DNA of 64,000 nt. It comes from JACMLD01 sp047602295 (GTDB taxonomy: Bacteria; Bacteroidota; Bacteroidia; Chitinophagales; Chitinophagaceae). Positions within the stretch are counted from its first letter, which is position 1; every line of letters starts with the position of its first letter. The translations under genes were made by a program, and so were the position numbers. Below are positions 46,222-55,443 of this stretch, one piece after another. The stretch covers positions 2,666,001 through 2,730,000 of the forward strand of contig JASGHP010000001.1 of assembly GCA_047602295.1 (NCBI GenBank). The letters run 5' to 3'. Under the pieces are notes generated by a model. The model was not told the origin of the DNA, ran no database searches, and saw only the letters and a program-made list of their open reading frames with translations.

Positions 46222-48483
46222 TTAGGTAAGCTGCTTCAAGTCTGCATCGCAGGGAAAAACAATGCTGATAGTGGTGCCCTGGTTATTGGTAATGGTAAAC
46301 TCACCACTGATTTCTTTGGTAAGTCCCCGCATCAGGTTCATACCCATAGAAAAACTATTGCGGTAATCAATGTCAGCGGGAAAACCAATGCCATTATCAC
46401 TAACAGTAAGCAACAACCGATCTTCACCCGCAGGCTGCAGGCTGATAACAATCGTTCCTTCCCTGCCACCAGGAAATGCATATTTAATAGCGTTGGTAAT
46501 TGCCTCGTTTAATATAAGACCGATGGGAACAGAATGGGTAATATCTAGTTCTATAGGGGCGGCATGAATGGTAAAGATGATCTTCTGGCGTGTATCGAAA
46601 GAATATTTAAGATAATCAACCAGTTCATGTATGTATGCGGGCATGCCTATGGCAGAAAGGTTTTCCGACTGGTAAAGCTTCTGATGTATCAGCGACATGG
46701 CATGTACACGTTGCCGGCTTTCTGTAATAGCAGCAATTGCTTCTTCATTTTTAAGATAACCAGATTGCGTGCCCAGCAATCCCATTACAATGTGAAAATT
46801 ATTTTTAACGCGGTGATGAATTTCTTTCACCAGCCATTCTTTTTCTGTCACTAATTTTTGCAGGGAAGCATTTTTTTCGCTGATAATTACCTGTTGCGCT
46901 TCCAATTGGCGGTTGATGCGGATCTTTGACCGGTAATTATTATAAAACAGCGCAAAAAAGATAAACAACAGGATGCCGCTTACCAATGCAATGTTGCGCA
47001 GCATGTTTGCCTGCTTCAATGAAGCGTTTTGCAATGCTGATTGCTGGGTAAGCAATTGAATGTTTTTCTCTTTCAGCAGTATGTCTTTGTCTTTTTGCTC
47101 TGTTTCATACTGAATGGTGAGCTGTGCAATCTGTTTGCTTTTGGTGATGGTATAAGCTGAGTCGTTTAGTTGCTTATACAGTTTATAATGCGCCAAAGCA
47201 GAGGCGTAATTCTTTTCTGCCGAATCAACTCTAAACCAGTTATATTGATTTTTTGCAAGCACAATCAGTAATCCATTTACTTTTGCATAGGCTTCCTGTT
47301 CAGCAGCATATTGCCTTGCTTTTTTAAAGTCTTTAGAAGCTATGTTATAATCAACCAGGGCATTGAAGATTCCCCGCCGGCTTTCATAAGTGAGTGTTTT
47401 GTTTTCTTTTAGCACCAGCAGCTCTTCATAATAAGGTGTTGCTTTTTCCAGCTCGCCAAGTTGCAAATAGCTGATGATTAAGCTGCCTGTAATAGTAGCC
47501 CGCATGCTAATGGACAGTGCAGGATGTTTTTTTACCAGTGCAAGCAGGAAAGCATTGCTTTCTGCAAAACGGTATTGTTTAATAAGCATGTTAGACAGCG
47601 TAACGCTTATCATATCCACCTCATCAAGTGCATTGTTTTTCTCTGCAATGGCAACGGCTTTGTGCAAGGCTGCAGTTGCCGCTGTATAGTCTGACTGATA
47701 ATAATACGCAATGCCCAAATGGTTATACACCGTGCAAAGCTGCATGGAAGAATCTTTCCTGAAGGCGGCTTCCTCCACGGCAAGCAGGCAGTATTTTACA
47801 GCTTCATCCAGGTTTCCAATAGAAGTGCATACATCGCCTATTAAATCGTATAAGCCTTCCATTCCATCGCGGCCCAGTCCCTGTCTAATCTGCAGTGCAT
47901 TTTTCAGATCTTTATAAGCCTGCTGGTAATTGCCCTGTACCTGCCGCACATCTGCCAATTCTTTCAATGCGTCAGATTCCTTTAACCTGTTACCTGCTTT
48001 ATGAAAACTTGCAGCGGCCATTGCTATCAGGCAGATGCGCTCATTCAATCCATCACCGGATAAAGAATAGTAACCTGTTAGTTCATATTGCGCATAGCCA
48101 AGATCGGTATACAGTTGTGCGTTGTTAAAAATAGCAAAGGCGGTATAAATATGGTCTTTACCTTTCACCATATCTTCTTTGTTGCGCCAGTACCTGGAGA
48201 TTATCATGTGGCTGTTGCCGGCACCTTTTGCATCTTTCAATTTTATGGCAAGCGACAGGGCAGTACGGGCAAGTGCATAAGCACTGTCTTTGTCTGCGAT
48301 AGTTGCATTGGGTCTAAAAAGAATTCCATTGCCCAATGCATTAAGGCGGGCTACTGTTGTTGTGTCTGCTTTGGGCTGATGTAAAAGATTCCGCAGGCTA
48401 TCTATTGCCCTTTCGGGGATAGTTTGCGCCCACATGCGTGTTGCCAGTAACAACACAATAATTATGAGGATATTTTTTTTCAA
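46222..48483 (-). CDS. TPR-containing sensor kinase of the HisKA_2 type, 753 aa
   Basis: Signal peptide 1-20 (RMWAQ), periplasmic TPR-like helices (about 40-430, e.g. LDEAVKYCLLAVEEAAFRKD, YTAATAALHKAVAIAEKNN), a transmembrane helix near 497-516, then a HisKA_2 domain with VKEIHHRVKNNFHIVMGLL (His about 554) and HATPase (LILNEAITNAIKYAFPGG, DNGIGFP). HisKA_2/HWE-like kinases usually pair with unusual receivers; none is adjacent. It lies downstream of the hydrolase operon but behind that operon's terminator. Confidence 0.92.
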   Translation of the reverse strand: MKKNILIIIVLLLATRMWAQTIPERAIDSLRNLLHQPKADTTTVARLNALGNGILFRPNATIADKDSAYALARTALSLAIKLKDAKGAGNSHMIISRYWRNKEDMVKGKDHIYTAFAIFNNAQLYTDLGYAQYELTGYYSLSGDGLNERICLIAMAAASFHKAGNRLKESDALKELADVRQVQGNYQQAYKDLKNALQIRQGLGRDGMEGLYDLIGDVCTSIGNLDEAVKYCLLAVEEAAFRKDSSMQLCTVYNHLGIAYYYQSDYTAATAALHKAVAIAEKNNALDEVDMISVTLSNMLIKQYRFAESNAFLLALVKKHPALSISMRATITGSLIISYLQLGELEKATPYYEELLVLKENKTLTYESRRGIFNALVDYNIASKDFKKARQYAAEQEAYAKVNGLLIVLAKNQYNWFRVDSAEKNYASALAHYKLYKQLNDSAYTITKSKQIAQLTIQYETEQKDKDILLKEKNIQLLTQQSALQNASLKQANMLRNIALVSGILLFIFFALFYNNYRSKIRINRQLEAQQVIISEKNASLQKLVTEKEWLVKEIHHRVKNNFHIVMGLLGTQSGYLKNEEAIAAITESRQRVHAMSLIHQKLYQSENLSAIGMPAYIHELVDYLKYSFDTRQKIIFTIHAAPIELDITHSVPIGLILNEAITNAIKYAFPGGREGTIVISLQPAGEDRLLLTVSDNGIGFPADIDYRNSFSMGMNLMRGLTKEISGEFTITNNQGTTISIVFPCDADLKQLT

Positions 48484-48540
48484 GCATACGGAAGATAGTA
48501 TTAAATACCCTGCAATACCACCGTATTTTTTAAATACCGC

Positions 48541-48597
48541 GAAATAAAACGGTCGCTCACACTAATAGCTGTTGGCATTTCATTGTGAGGCGACCGT
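48541..48597 (-). terminator. Terminator of the alpha/beta hydrolase operon
   Basis: On the minus strand, ACGGTCGCcTCACA and TGTGAGCGACCGT form a 13-bp stem with one bulged base and a 22-base loop, followed by TTTATTTC. It begins 8 bp after the stop of the last hydrolase gene. Confidence 0.75.
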
Positions 48598-48604
48598 TGT
48601 ATGT

Positions 48605-49594
48605 TTATTTACTGGTAAAAAAAGACAGCAGGCCTTTTTGAACCTCGTCCGTTTGTTCCTGTACAATCCAGTGGCCAACACCCATCAGCTTTATCTCCTG
48701 CACATTGGTGGCTACTACTTTGCAATGTGCGGCCAAAAAAGATGCTGAACCATATTCTGCACCCATGGCAAGCACCGGCATGGTTAATTTTTGTTTGGAA
48801 AATTCTTTATTGTCAATAGCATCATGCGCAAATTCTCCAAACCAGTGAAAACTGCCAGTAGTGGCACCCGGCACATTGTATGCCCGTATAAATTCTGCTA
48901 TCTCTTCTTTTGTAAATGGATCTTTAACGTGTCCAACCACGGTCCAGAAGTCTGTAAGAAATTCACCTGCTTGTCCTGCAACCAGATCTCCAGATACAGG
49001 TCTTGCAAAAAAACCAAACCACCAGGCTTTGCCAGAGAAATCAGACCATACCGGTTCTATACCGGGAAGCAATGCATCCATCAATGCCAGCTTTTTTACT
49101 TCAGCAGGAAATTGCGCTGCATATGCATACGCTACCATCAAACCTATATCATGACCGGCAAGTTTAATCGAAGTGTATCCCAGTTTTTTTACCAGTTCAT
49201 GTATATCAACAGCCATTGTTTTTTTATCGTATCCGCCGGCAGTTTTTTCAGATTCGCCCACGCCTCTTAAATCCGGTGCAATAATGGTAAAATGTTTGGC
49301 AAGCTCTGGCATAATCCTGTTCCACATATACCAGTTCTGTCCAAAACCATGCACCAGCACCAATGGTTCTCCTGCACCACCAATAACGTAATGGATATTG
49401 ACACCATTTACATTAGCCATCTGGTGTTTAAAACCGGCAGGCGGTGCTGCAGGTTGTATTACTGCCGCGGTATCTTTTTTTGCACTGCTTGTAGTGTCGG
49501 CAGTGGCAGTTGTTGTTGACTGGTTGTTACAGGAGAGCAGGCTGAAGAACACAATGAATGCAGCCAGTGCTGATTGAATCTTTGGTAACGACAT
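48605..49594 (-). CDS. Alpha/beta hydrolase lipoprotein with Asp nucleophile, 329 aa
   Basis: Lipoprotein signal with Cys22 (FFSLLSCNNQ) and a Thr/Ser/Ala-rich linker to about 52. The hydrolase domain has HGFGQ (oxyanion region, 82-86), DLRGVGES, the nucleophile elbow GHDIGL with Asp149 in place of Ser, and a late His in GVGHWIVQEQ. An Asp nucleophile is typical of epoxide hydrolases and haloalkane or fluoroacetate dehalogenases. It is the last gene of a three-hydrolase operon, 20 bp after the preceding gene, and is anchored outside the inner membrane. Confidence 0.92.
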   Translation of the reverse strand: MSLPKIQSALAAFIVFFSLLSCNNQSTTTATADTTSSAKKDTAAVIQPAAPPAGFKHQMANVNGVNIHYVIGGAGEPLVLVHGFGQNWYMWNRIMPELAKHFTIIAPDLRGVGESEKTAGGYDKKTMAVDIHELVKKLGYTSIKLAGHDIGLMVAYAYAAQFPAEVKKLALMDALLPGIEPVWSDFSGKAWWFGFFARPVSGDLVAGQAGEFLTDFWTVVGHVKDPFTKEEIAEFIRAYNVPGATTGSFHWFGEFAHDAIDNKEFSKQKLTMPVLAMGAEYGSASFLAAHCKVVATNVQEIKLMGVGHWIVQEQTDEVQKGLLSFFTSK

Positions 49595-49614
49595 AAAATA
49601 AATTGTTTGTTGGG

Positions 49615-50409
49615 TTATTTAACTGCAGCATTGGCCGCTGCTTCTATTACGGCTGCTACTTCTTTTGGTTTGCTCATAAAAATGACATGGCTTCCTTTCA
49701 ATTCCGTTACTACTGAGCCGGCACGTTTATACATCATCCGTTCAATATCAGGGTTGATGCTTTTATCGTCTGTAGCAACAATGGCATAAGATGGTTTTGT
49801 TTTCCAGGCAGCTTCGGTAAGCGGTGTTACAAATCCTTTTGCGGCTATAGGTGCATGTGAGGCATACATAAATGCTGCTTTCTCCTTTGGTATATCTGCT
49901 GCAAAGCCCGGATGAAACTTTGCTTTGTCATAATAAATCAATCCATTTTTATCTGGTTGCATAATGCCATTCTCAGGTGCAGGAGGAGCTGTTTTTACAA
50001 GATCTAAAGTAGACTCGCCCACCTGTGGCACAAATGCCGCCACATAAACAAGGCTTACCACTTTGGGCGAAACACCTGCCTGCGTTACAACAGTACCACC
50101 CCAACTATGACCTACCAATACCGTTGGTCCATCCATTCGATCCAAAGCACGGGTAGCGGCTGCTACATCGTCTTCCAGTGAGGTAAGCGGATTTTGTACC
50201 AGCGACACATTGTATCCATGCGCTGTTAAAATATTGTACACAGCTTCCCATCCGGAAGCGTCTGCAAAAGCGCCGTGTACAATAACAACGTTTTTTGGTT
50301 TATTGGGAGATTGCGCAGTAATGTTGTTTGCAATCATTAGAAAGCATACAATAGCAATGGCACACAATTGCCATGCAGCCAGTTTGCTTAAAGTTTTTTT
50401 GATGTTCAT
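49615..50409 (-). CDS. Exported alpha/beta hydrolase, 264 aa
   Basis: Signal peptide 1-33 (IANNITAQS). VIVHGAFADASGW marks the oxyanion hole, GHSWGG (Ser102) the nucleophile elbow, and GSHVIFMSKP the catalytic His near 242. This 'HGAFADxSxW' type is common among small esterases/lactonases of unknown substrate. It is the middle gene of the operon, 42 bp after the first hydrolase and 20 bp before the lipoprotein hydrolase. Confidence 0.92.
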   Translation of the reverse strand: MNIKKTLSKLAAWQLCAIAIVCFLMIANNITAQSPNKPKNVVIVHGAFADASGWEAVYNILTAHGYNVSLVQNPLTSLEDDVAAATRALDRMDGPTVLVGHSWGGTVVTQAGVSPKVVSLVYVAAFVPQVGESTLDLVKTAPPAPENGIMQPDKNGLIYYDKAKFHPGFAADIPKEKAAFMYASHAPIAAKGFVTPLTEAAWKTKPSYAIVATDDKSINPDIERMMYKRAGSVVTELKGSHVIFMSKPKEVAAVIEAAANAAVK

Positions 50410-50451
50410 TGCAGGTGTTTTTTATGTTAGATGATTGGTTCTAATGAAATG

Positions 50452-51237
50452 CTAGCCCAGTGTTTGTGCAGCCAGCCAATCCAATATGTAATCTGCATCT
50501 TCTTTCCAGGTAGATTGGCCAAGCACAAAATGATTGCGGCCTTTGTTCTCTCGATAAGCCGTAATAGAATTTTTATCCTTGTATTTTTTATAATTGTCGT
50601 AATTAAGAGAAGCAGGTATGGTATGATCTGCACTTCCTGATAAAAACAACAAAGGCGCATGCGGCTGATTGAAATCTACTTTTGCCGCACTGGTAATGGT
50701 GTCTCTTACAATGCGCTTAGATTCCGGTATGGCAAATTCATAATAAGCTTCTTGTTGCGCAGCAGTGTCCATGCCATTGGTAAATGCATATTGCCATTGT
50801 TTAAAAGACATCAGGAAAGATTTATTGGCATTGGTAAAAAAGCCTAATGGTCCCCAACCGGCTTTTAGAAAAGAAAATTTGAAAGTCATGATACCTTGCG
50901 GTGGCACAGAATGTATAGCAACACCAGCACTGCCCAATCCGCGTTGCAATAATAATTGCACCAGCAATCCACCTATTGAGTGGCCGATAAGAATGGGTGG
51001 TGAAGAAAATTCTTCTGCCAGGTTGGAATAATAATCCGTTAATGCTGCAAGACGATTGGCTGCAATAACAGGATCAGGCTGCCTGCTTCTTAATGCCTGC
51101 GGACTTGCATCTTTGCCAGGCCAGGGTGGAGCGGAGGTTTTATAACCTTTGCTTTCAAAATGGGTTTTCCATTTATCCCAACAGTTATTGCCCACAAAGG
51201 CACCTGTAATAAACAATACATCAACTGGTTTTTGCAT
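50452..51237 (-). CDS. Cytoplasmic alpha/beta hydrolase, 261 aa
   Basis: First gene of the hydrolase operon. FITGAFVGNNCW takes the place of the usual HGxx oxyanion loop (Thr-Gly instead of His-Gly), GHSIGG (Ser87) is the nucleophile elbow, the Asp lies in FLSGSADHTIP and the His in GRNHFVLG. No signal peptide. Substrate unknown. It begins 30 bp after a strong sigma-54-type promoter and lies downstream of the sigma-54 activator gene on the same strand. Confidence 0.9.
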   Translation of the reverse strand: MQKPVDVLFITGAFVGNNCWDKWKTHFESKGYKTSAPPWPGKDASPQALRSRQPDPVIAANRLAALTDYYSNLAEEFSSPPILIGHSIGGLLVQLLLQRGLGSAGVAIHSVPPQGIMTFKFSFLKAGWGPLGFFTNANKSFLMSFKQWQYAFTNGMDTAAQQEAYYEFAIPESKRIVRDTITSAAKVDFNQPHAPLLFLSGSADHTIPASLNYDNYKKYKDKNSITAYRENKGRNHFVLGQSTWKEDADYILDWLAAQTLG

Positions 51238-51266
51238 GTTGTGTCTGATTTATAGAAACACAAAAA

Positions 51267-51282
51267 TTCAAACCGGGTGCCA
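51267..51282 (-). promoter_or_regulatory. Sigma-54 (-24/-12) promoter of the hydrolase operon
   Basis: On the minus strand: TGGCAC, five bases, TTGAA. This matches TGGCAC-N5-TTGCW except for one base at the -12 element. The GG and the second G are 11 bases apart as required. It lies 30 bp before the first hydrolase ATG, and the gene of a GAFTGA-bearing sigma-54 activator is directly upstream. Confidence 0.75.
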
Positions 51283-51341
51283 TGTCTTCAATCAGTTGCG
51301 GTACAGTAGATTGTAAAAATCATTGGTTGAAATGCATCTAT

Positions 51342-51374
51342 ATTTCGTGGTGATGCCTGTGGTTTCCGCGAAAT
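51342..51374. promoter_or_regulatory. Candidate upstream activator site
   Basis: Inverted repeat ATTTCGTGG-N15-CCGCGAAAT (8 of 9 arm positions pair), 60-107 bp upstream of the -24/-12 promoter, the usual distance for enhancer sites of NtrC-type activators. A similar pair with a 14-base spacer is present before the divergent cupin gene. Confidence 0.55.
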
Positions 51375-51385
51375 GCCGTGGTGGC

Positions 51386-53323
51386 TTATTCCATAAATGC
51401 TTTCTTAATCCCTAATTTTTTCATTTTAGATTTTAGGGTAGAAGGGGGGATGTTTAATATTTCTGCAGCACCGGCTACGCCCCAGATTTTTCCATTGCAT
51501 TGTTTCAGTACATGCAGTATATGATCTCTTTCATTTTCTTCAATTGTCTTTATGCGTTGCGCTACAACATGCAACCCGGTGGGTTGTTGAAAAACCGGCA
51601 ACTGTATATCTTCAATAGTAGTTCCCCTGGCCAGCAGCACGCCGCGTTCTATGATGTGTTGCAGCTCACGTATATTGCCGGGCCAATGGTATGAATTGAA
51701 TTTAGCAATTACCTTATCACTCACACCCGTAATCTTTCTGCCACAGCGTTGGTTGTAATGCCTGATGAAATACGCCGTTAGTGCAGGTATATCTTCTTTT
51801 CTTTCGCGCAAAGGCGGCAATGTTAGCGGAAATACATTCAAGCGGTAGTAAAGATCAAGCCTGAACCTTCCTTCGGCCACTTCTTTTTCAAGGTTGCGAT
51901 TGGTGGCCGCTATAATGCGTGTATCTATCTTTAATACATATCTTGAACCAAGACGTTCCACTTCTTTCTCCTGCAAAACACGCAATAATTTTACCTGTAG
52001 CTCAAGTGGCAGTTCGCCAATCTCATCCAGGAATATGGTGCCTTTATCTGCCTGCTCAAACTTGCCCATTCTTTTTTCTACTGCACCGGTAAAAGCGCCT
52101 TTTTCGTGACCAAATAATTCAGACTCTATAAGTGATGGCGGCAATGCTGCGCAATTAATTTTTATAAAGGGCTGATTTCCCCTGCCGGAACTTTCGTGTA
52201 TGCATGCTGCAATCTTTTCTTTGCCAGTGCCGCTTTCTCCCAGCAATAAAACAGCGGTTTCAGAAGCGGCCACCTGGTTCACCATATCCAATACATTTAA
52301 TAATGCAGGACTGTTTCCAATTATGCTGCGAAATGGTGGCGTTGTTGCATGTATATCTTTTATTGAAGCAGTGGTGTTGTATATGGTTTGAGCTTCTTTT
52401 TTTTGAGCTTCAAAAATATTGTGCATCACAGATTGCAATGGTTGTTGCATGCGAAAAAGCCAATGCAGTTTTTCTGCACTGTAACCATCTGCTACTTTTC
52501 TGAAGAAGCTTAATGTAATTGAATAACTATCCGGCACTACAAATGGCAAAACAATATTAGAACAAAAGCCAAATGTTTTTGCAAGCAATGCTTTTGTGGG
52601 ATGTGTAGCAAGCAATGAAGTAAAATGCGTTCCATTATACCAGCCCGCAACTGGTTCCGTTGTTTTGTCCTGGAAGATTTTTTCCACTTCTTCCAGCTTT
52701 ACACCCGCAATGGTTGACAATTCTTTGGCACCAATCATTTGGTATTCATCAAAACCTGCACGCAAAAAACTAAAGCAGGACACCCTGTTTGTTTCTAAAG
52801 ATTTAAATTTTACAGAGAAGCAATCGAAAGGCAAATATTGTTGCATAGCACTTGCGGTGGCCATTAGTTTTTTTATCCAGCCTGCTTCCATCCCTACAAT
52901 AGCATTCAATGCTTTTTGCACTTTTACTTCTGTGCGCCAGTTGGCTTCCCTGCTTTGTTCGTGTCTGTAAAAAGCAATTTCCAATGCCACCATCAAATCT
53001 TTTTGCCTGAATGGTTTTACCAAAAAACCATCGGGCTCTGTTGCCTTGGCAGCCATCAGTATTTCTTCGTTTGAATTTGCAGACAGGTAAATGAATGGTG
53101 TATTATCTTCTTTCAATTGCTGGGCGAGATCGATTCCTGTTTGTTTGCCTTTTAAAAAAATATCCAGTATCACCAGGTCTGGATATTCCTGTTTTACAAT
53201 CTCTATTGCTTCAGCAACAGATCGTGCTATTTCACAAACATGGTAACCGGCACTGTGCAGCATCATGCGCAGGTAATCTGCTTCCACAAACTGGTCTTCA
53301 ACAATTAGTATTTTCTTCTGCAT
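51386..53323 (-). CDS. Sigma-54-dependent response regulator (NtrC-type), 645 aa
   Basis: ATG at 53323 gives MQKKILIVEDQ; the frame extends to 53383 without family resemblance. Receiver domain 1-120 with Asp54 (LVILDIFLKG) and Lys in FLVKPF. A GAF-like domain lies at about 130-330. The AAA+ domain has Walker A GESGTGKEKIA (about 360), the sigma-54 contact loop GAFTGA (about 408), Walker B GTIFLDEIGEL and the arginine fingers in FRLDLYYRLNVFPL. The Fis-type HTH is at the C-terminus (GVAGAAEILNIPPSTLKSKMKKLGI). It activates sigma-54 promoters in response to phosphorylation; no kinase is adjacent. Target genes are probably the hydrolase operon and the divergent cupin gene. Confidence 0.95.
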   Translation of the reverse strand: MQKKILIVEDQFVEADYLRMMLHSAGYHVCEIARSVAEAIEIVKQEYPDLVILDIFLKGKQTGIDLAQQLKEDNTPFIYLSANSNEEILMAAKATEPDGFLVKPFRQKDLMVALEIAFYRHEQSREANWRTEVKVQKALNAIVGMEAGWIKKLMATASAMQQYLPFDCFSVKFKSLETNRVSCFSFLRAGFDEYQMIGAKELSTIAGVKLEEVEKIFQDKTTEPVAGWYNGTHFTSLLATHPTKALLAKTFGFCSNIVLPFVVPDSYSITLSFFRKVADGYSAEKLHWLFRMQQPLQSVMHNIFEAQKKEAQTIYNTTASIKDIHATTPPFRSIIGNSPALLNVLDMVNQVAASETAVLLLGESGTGKEKIAACIHESSGRGNQPFIKINCAALPPSLIESELFGHEKGAFTGAVEKRMGKFEQADKGTIFLDEIGELPLELQVKLLRVLQEKEVERLGSRYVLKIDTRIIAATNRNLEKEVAEGRFRLDLYYRLNVFPLTLPPLRERKEDIPALTAYFIRHYNQRCGRKITGVSDKVIAKFNSYHWPGNIRELQHIIERGVLLARGTTIEDIQLPVFQQPTGLHVVAQRIKTIEENERDHILHVLKQCNGKIWGVAGAAEILNIPPSTLKSKMKKLGIKKAFME

Positions 53324-53415
53324 GCAATAGTAGTGCTGGTTGAATGATGCAATATCATTGGGTGGCTTTAAAGTTACAACCAATCAGTCTTACGCTCCAA
53401 GTAAAAATAAGATCG

Positions 53416-53454
53416 CCGCGAGATATCGCGGTAGTCTTTGGAGTATCACGAAAT
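53416..53454. promoter_or_regulatory. Candidate activator sites upstream of the cupin gene
   Basis: Three half-sites like those before the hydrolase operon: CCGCGAGAT (53416-53424), ATATCGCGG (53423-53431) and TCACGAAAT (53446-53454). Each differs from ATTTCGYGG or its complement by one base. The last two form an inverted pair with a 14-base spacer. A weak -24/-12-like sequence, TTGGCATTGCATTGGT, follows at 53516-53531, 27 bp before the cupin ATG. Confidence 0.45.
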
Positions 53455-53557
53455 ACCATGATGCTGGCTATACAGTGATGCAACGTAAAATTCAGGCGTA
53501 CAAACAATTGTGTTATTGGCATTGCATTGGTTAAACCCTCTGTCTAAAAACATTTAT

Positions 53558-54076
53558 ATGGCACTATTCTCTTTTCAATCATTTCTGCAAAGAAGTTTGT
53601 TACTAATAATTATTGTATTTGTTGGCAGTCAGCTTACTGCTCTGGCGCAAGAAGGCAATGGGCAATTGCGTATGACGCCTACCGAGATAAAGCAACTAAA
53701 AGCAGGAGGGCCTCATGCACCCGGTTCTTCCAACCTGTCTGCCGTACAGGAGATTGTTATTGCAGGCAATCCATCACAGGCAGGTTTATATACTATTATG
53801 CTGAAAGTAAAAGCGCATACACGCATACCCGCACATTTGCATCCCGATTCAAGAATGGCGATGGTGCATTCGGGCACCTGGTATTTTGGTTATGGCGATG
53901 TGTTTGATGAAAAGAAATTAAAAAAGCTGCCTGCCGGAAGTATCTATTCTGAAGTAATCAATCAAAACCATTTTGCCATGACGGGCGATGAAGACGTAGT
54001 TGTCATTATTAATGGCTATGGCCCTTCCGGTGTTCAGTTTGTTAACCCGAAGGATGATCCGCGGAATAAAAAATAA
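53558..54076 (+). CDS. Secreted cupin-domain protein, 172 aa
   Basis: ATG at 53558 yields a signal peptide (about 1-31, ending LTALAQ); the frame extends to 53510 with nothing recognisable. The mature part carries a cupin fold with metal ligands in HTRIPAHLHPDSRMAMVHSGTW (three His and possibly a Glu-like Asp) and a second strand pair around NHFAMTGDEDVVVII. Small secreted cupins like this are annotated only generally. It is divergent from the sigma-54 activator, with possible activator sites between them. Confidence 0.85.
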   Translation: MALFSFQSFLQRSLLLIIIVFVGSQLTALAQEGNGQLRMTPTEIKQLKAGGPHAPGSSNLSAVQEIVIAGNPSQAGLYTIMLKVKAHTRIPAHLHPDSRMAMVHSGTWYFGYGDVFDEKKLKKLPAGSIYSEVINQNHFAMTGDEDVVVIINGYGPSGVQFVNPKDDPRNKK

Positions 54077-54594
54077 GCGGTTGGGGTGGTGCGTTAGTTG
54101 CCATATCAGATCCCTCCTTCGTCGGGATGACAAAAAAAGAATGGGGATGACAAAAAAATGATTAGGATAGTAATAAGAATGATAGGGAATGATAAAAATA
54201 GAGTAAGATGGCAATAAGAATGAGTAGAATGGTAATAAGAATAATTGGGATGACTAATCTAATAATATCATGTTCCATTAAACCGGGTTTAGTTAAATAG
54301 CATAATCCCTGTTCGATTGTCATGCCGACGAAGGAGGCATCTGTTTGCGAAGAATTTCTTTTAACGCGGTATGCAGTTCCCTCCTAAGGTCGGGATGACA
54401 ATGATTGGTCTATCGTTATATAAAATCGTTCGAGTGATGATTGTACTATTTAATAACGCTGATTGCAATATGCCCTGTTCGATTCAACTTCATTTAATTA
54501 AAGAAAAATGCTCCCCGTTCGATTTGTCATGCCGACGAAGGAGGCATCTGTAAGCGAAGAAAAAGTTGTTGCACGCATTGAACTTCTAATACAA
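54077..54594. other. Long convergent junction with the second composite repeat
   Basis: Starts with a solo, inverted copy of the repeat arm (CAGATCCCTCCTTCGTCG..., 54107-54131) and degenerate TGACAAAAAA / GATAGGGAATGA simple repeats to about 54250, then the full element at 54310-54561. No gene; the open frames at 54371 and 54508 run through repeat sequence. Confidence 0.6.
54310..54561. repeat. Composite ~250-bp dispersed element, copy B
   Basis: Same order as copy A: the GTTCGAT(T)TGTCATGCCGAC unit, the near-complementary arm GCAGTTCCCTCCTAAGGTC..., GGTCTATCGTTATATA, an AT-rich middle with GATTGCAATATGCCCTG, and a second direct unit starting near 54518. Confidence 0.75.
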
Positions 54595-55443
54595 CTAGGC
54601 TGTAGCATGCCTCTTCTTAAAAGCAGATGGATTTTCTCCGGTTACTTTCTTAAAGGTTTTATTATAGTAAGAGATATTGGCAAAACCACTTTCATAACAT
54701 GCTTCTGTTACATTGCCGTTTTGCAATAATATTTTTTTAGACTGATTGATGCGAAACTGGTTTAGAAAATCGGTAAAAGTAAAATGGGTAGACTTTTTAA
54801 AATACCTGCAAAATGCAGCAGTGGTAAGATTGCACAATTTTGCAACAGCATTTACATCAATGTCGTTTTGATAATTGGCTTCAATGTAATGATATACTTT
54901 TTGCAACCGTTGCTGTTCTTTTAATACAGATACACTTGCAATAGGTCTTGCCTCAAGCGTTTCCGTCTCTTTACTGTTTGCCAATAAATTAAAAACCTGC
55001 AACAAAGTAATCAGTTGTTCAAAATGCGGTAATGCGGCTAATCCTTTCAATTTTTCGCCAGCTATCTTTTTTGTTTCACCATGAAATGCCAGTCCATGTT
55101 TTGCTTTTTCAAACAAAGCTTTTATATGTGCTATCTCAGGTGTTGAAAAAAAATCCTGCCCCAGAAAATTTTCTTTCATTTGTATAACCACAGTATCTAC
55201 AGTTGATTTCACACCATAATCAAAATTCAGATGTGGTATGTTGGGGCCAATTAATGCAAGATCACTGCCTTCATATTTTGAGATATGGTCGCCGATATGG
55301 CGGAAACCATGTGCAGTTTCAACATAAACAATTTCATACTCGGGGTGAAAATGCCAGTAAAATATTTCATTCAGGTTGGGTGTAAGCAATATCCTGAATG
55401 AGCTGTCGCTATCCCTTGTTATCGATTCCAGCTTTGCTTTCAT
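54595..55443 (-). CDS. AraC-family transcriptional regulator with cupin sensor domain, 282 aa
   Basis: ATG at 55443 (MKAKLESITRDSDSS) is chosen; the frame extends to 55512. The N-terminal cupin (about 15-130; IFYWHFHPEYEIVYVE and GSDLALIGPNIPHLNFD) binds a small ligand. The C-terminal double helix-turn-helix (about 180-280) shows DVNAVAKLCNLTTAAFCRYFKK and NVTEACYESGFANISYYNKTFKKVTGENPSAFKK. It resembles regulators that sense sugars. Divergent from the PhyH-type dioxygenase gene, its likely target. Confidence 0.9.
   Translation of the reverse strand: MKAKLESITRDSDSSFRILLTPNLNEIFYWHFHPEYEIVYVETAHGFRHIGDHISKYEGSDLALIGPNIPHLNFDYGVKSTVDTVVIQMKENFLGQDFFSTPEIAHIKALFEKAKHGLAFHGETKKIAGEKLKGLAALPHFEQLITLLQVFNLLANSKETETLEARPIASVSVLKEQQRLQKVYHYIEANYQNDIDVNAVAKLCNLTTAAFCRYFKKSTHFTFTDFLNQFRINQSKKILLQNGNVTEACYESGFANISYYNKTFKKVTGENPSAFKKRHATA

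Noticed and set aside
54371..54729. Open frames after the cupin gene
   Set aside because: They run through composite element B and into the AraC gene on the other strand.
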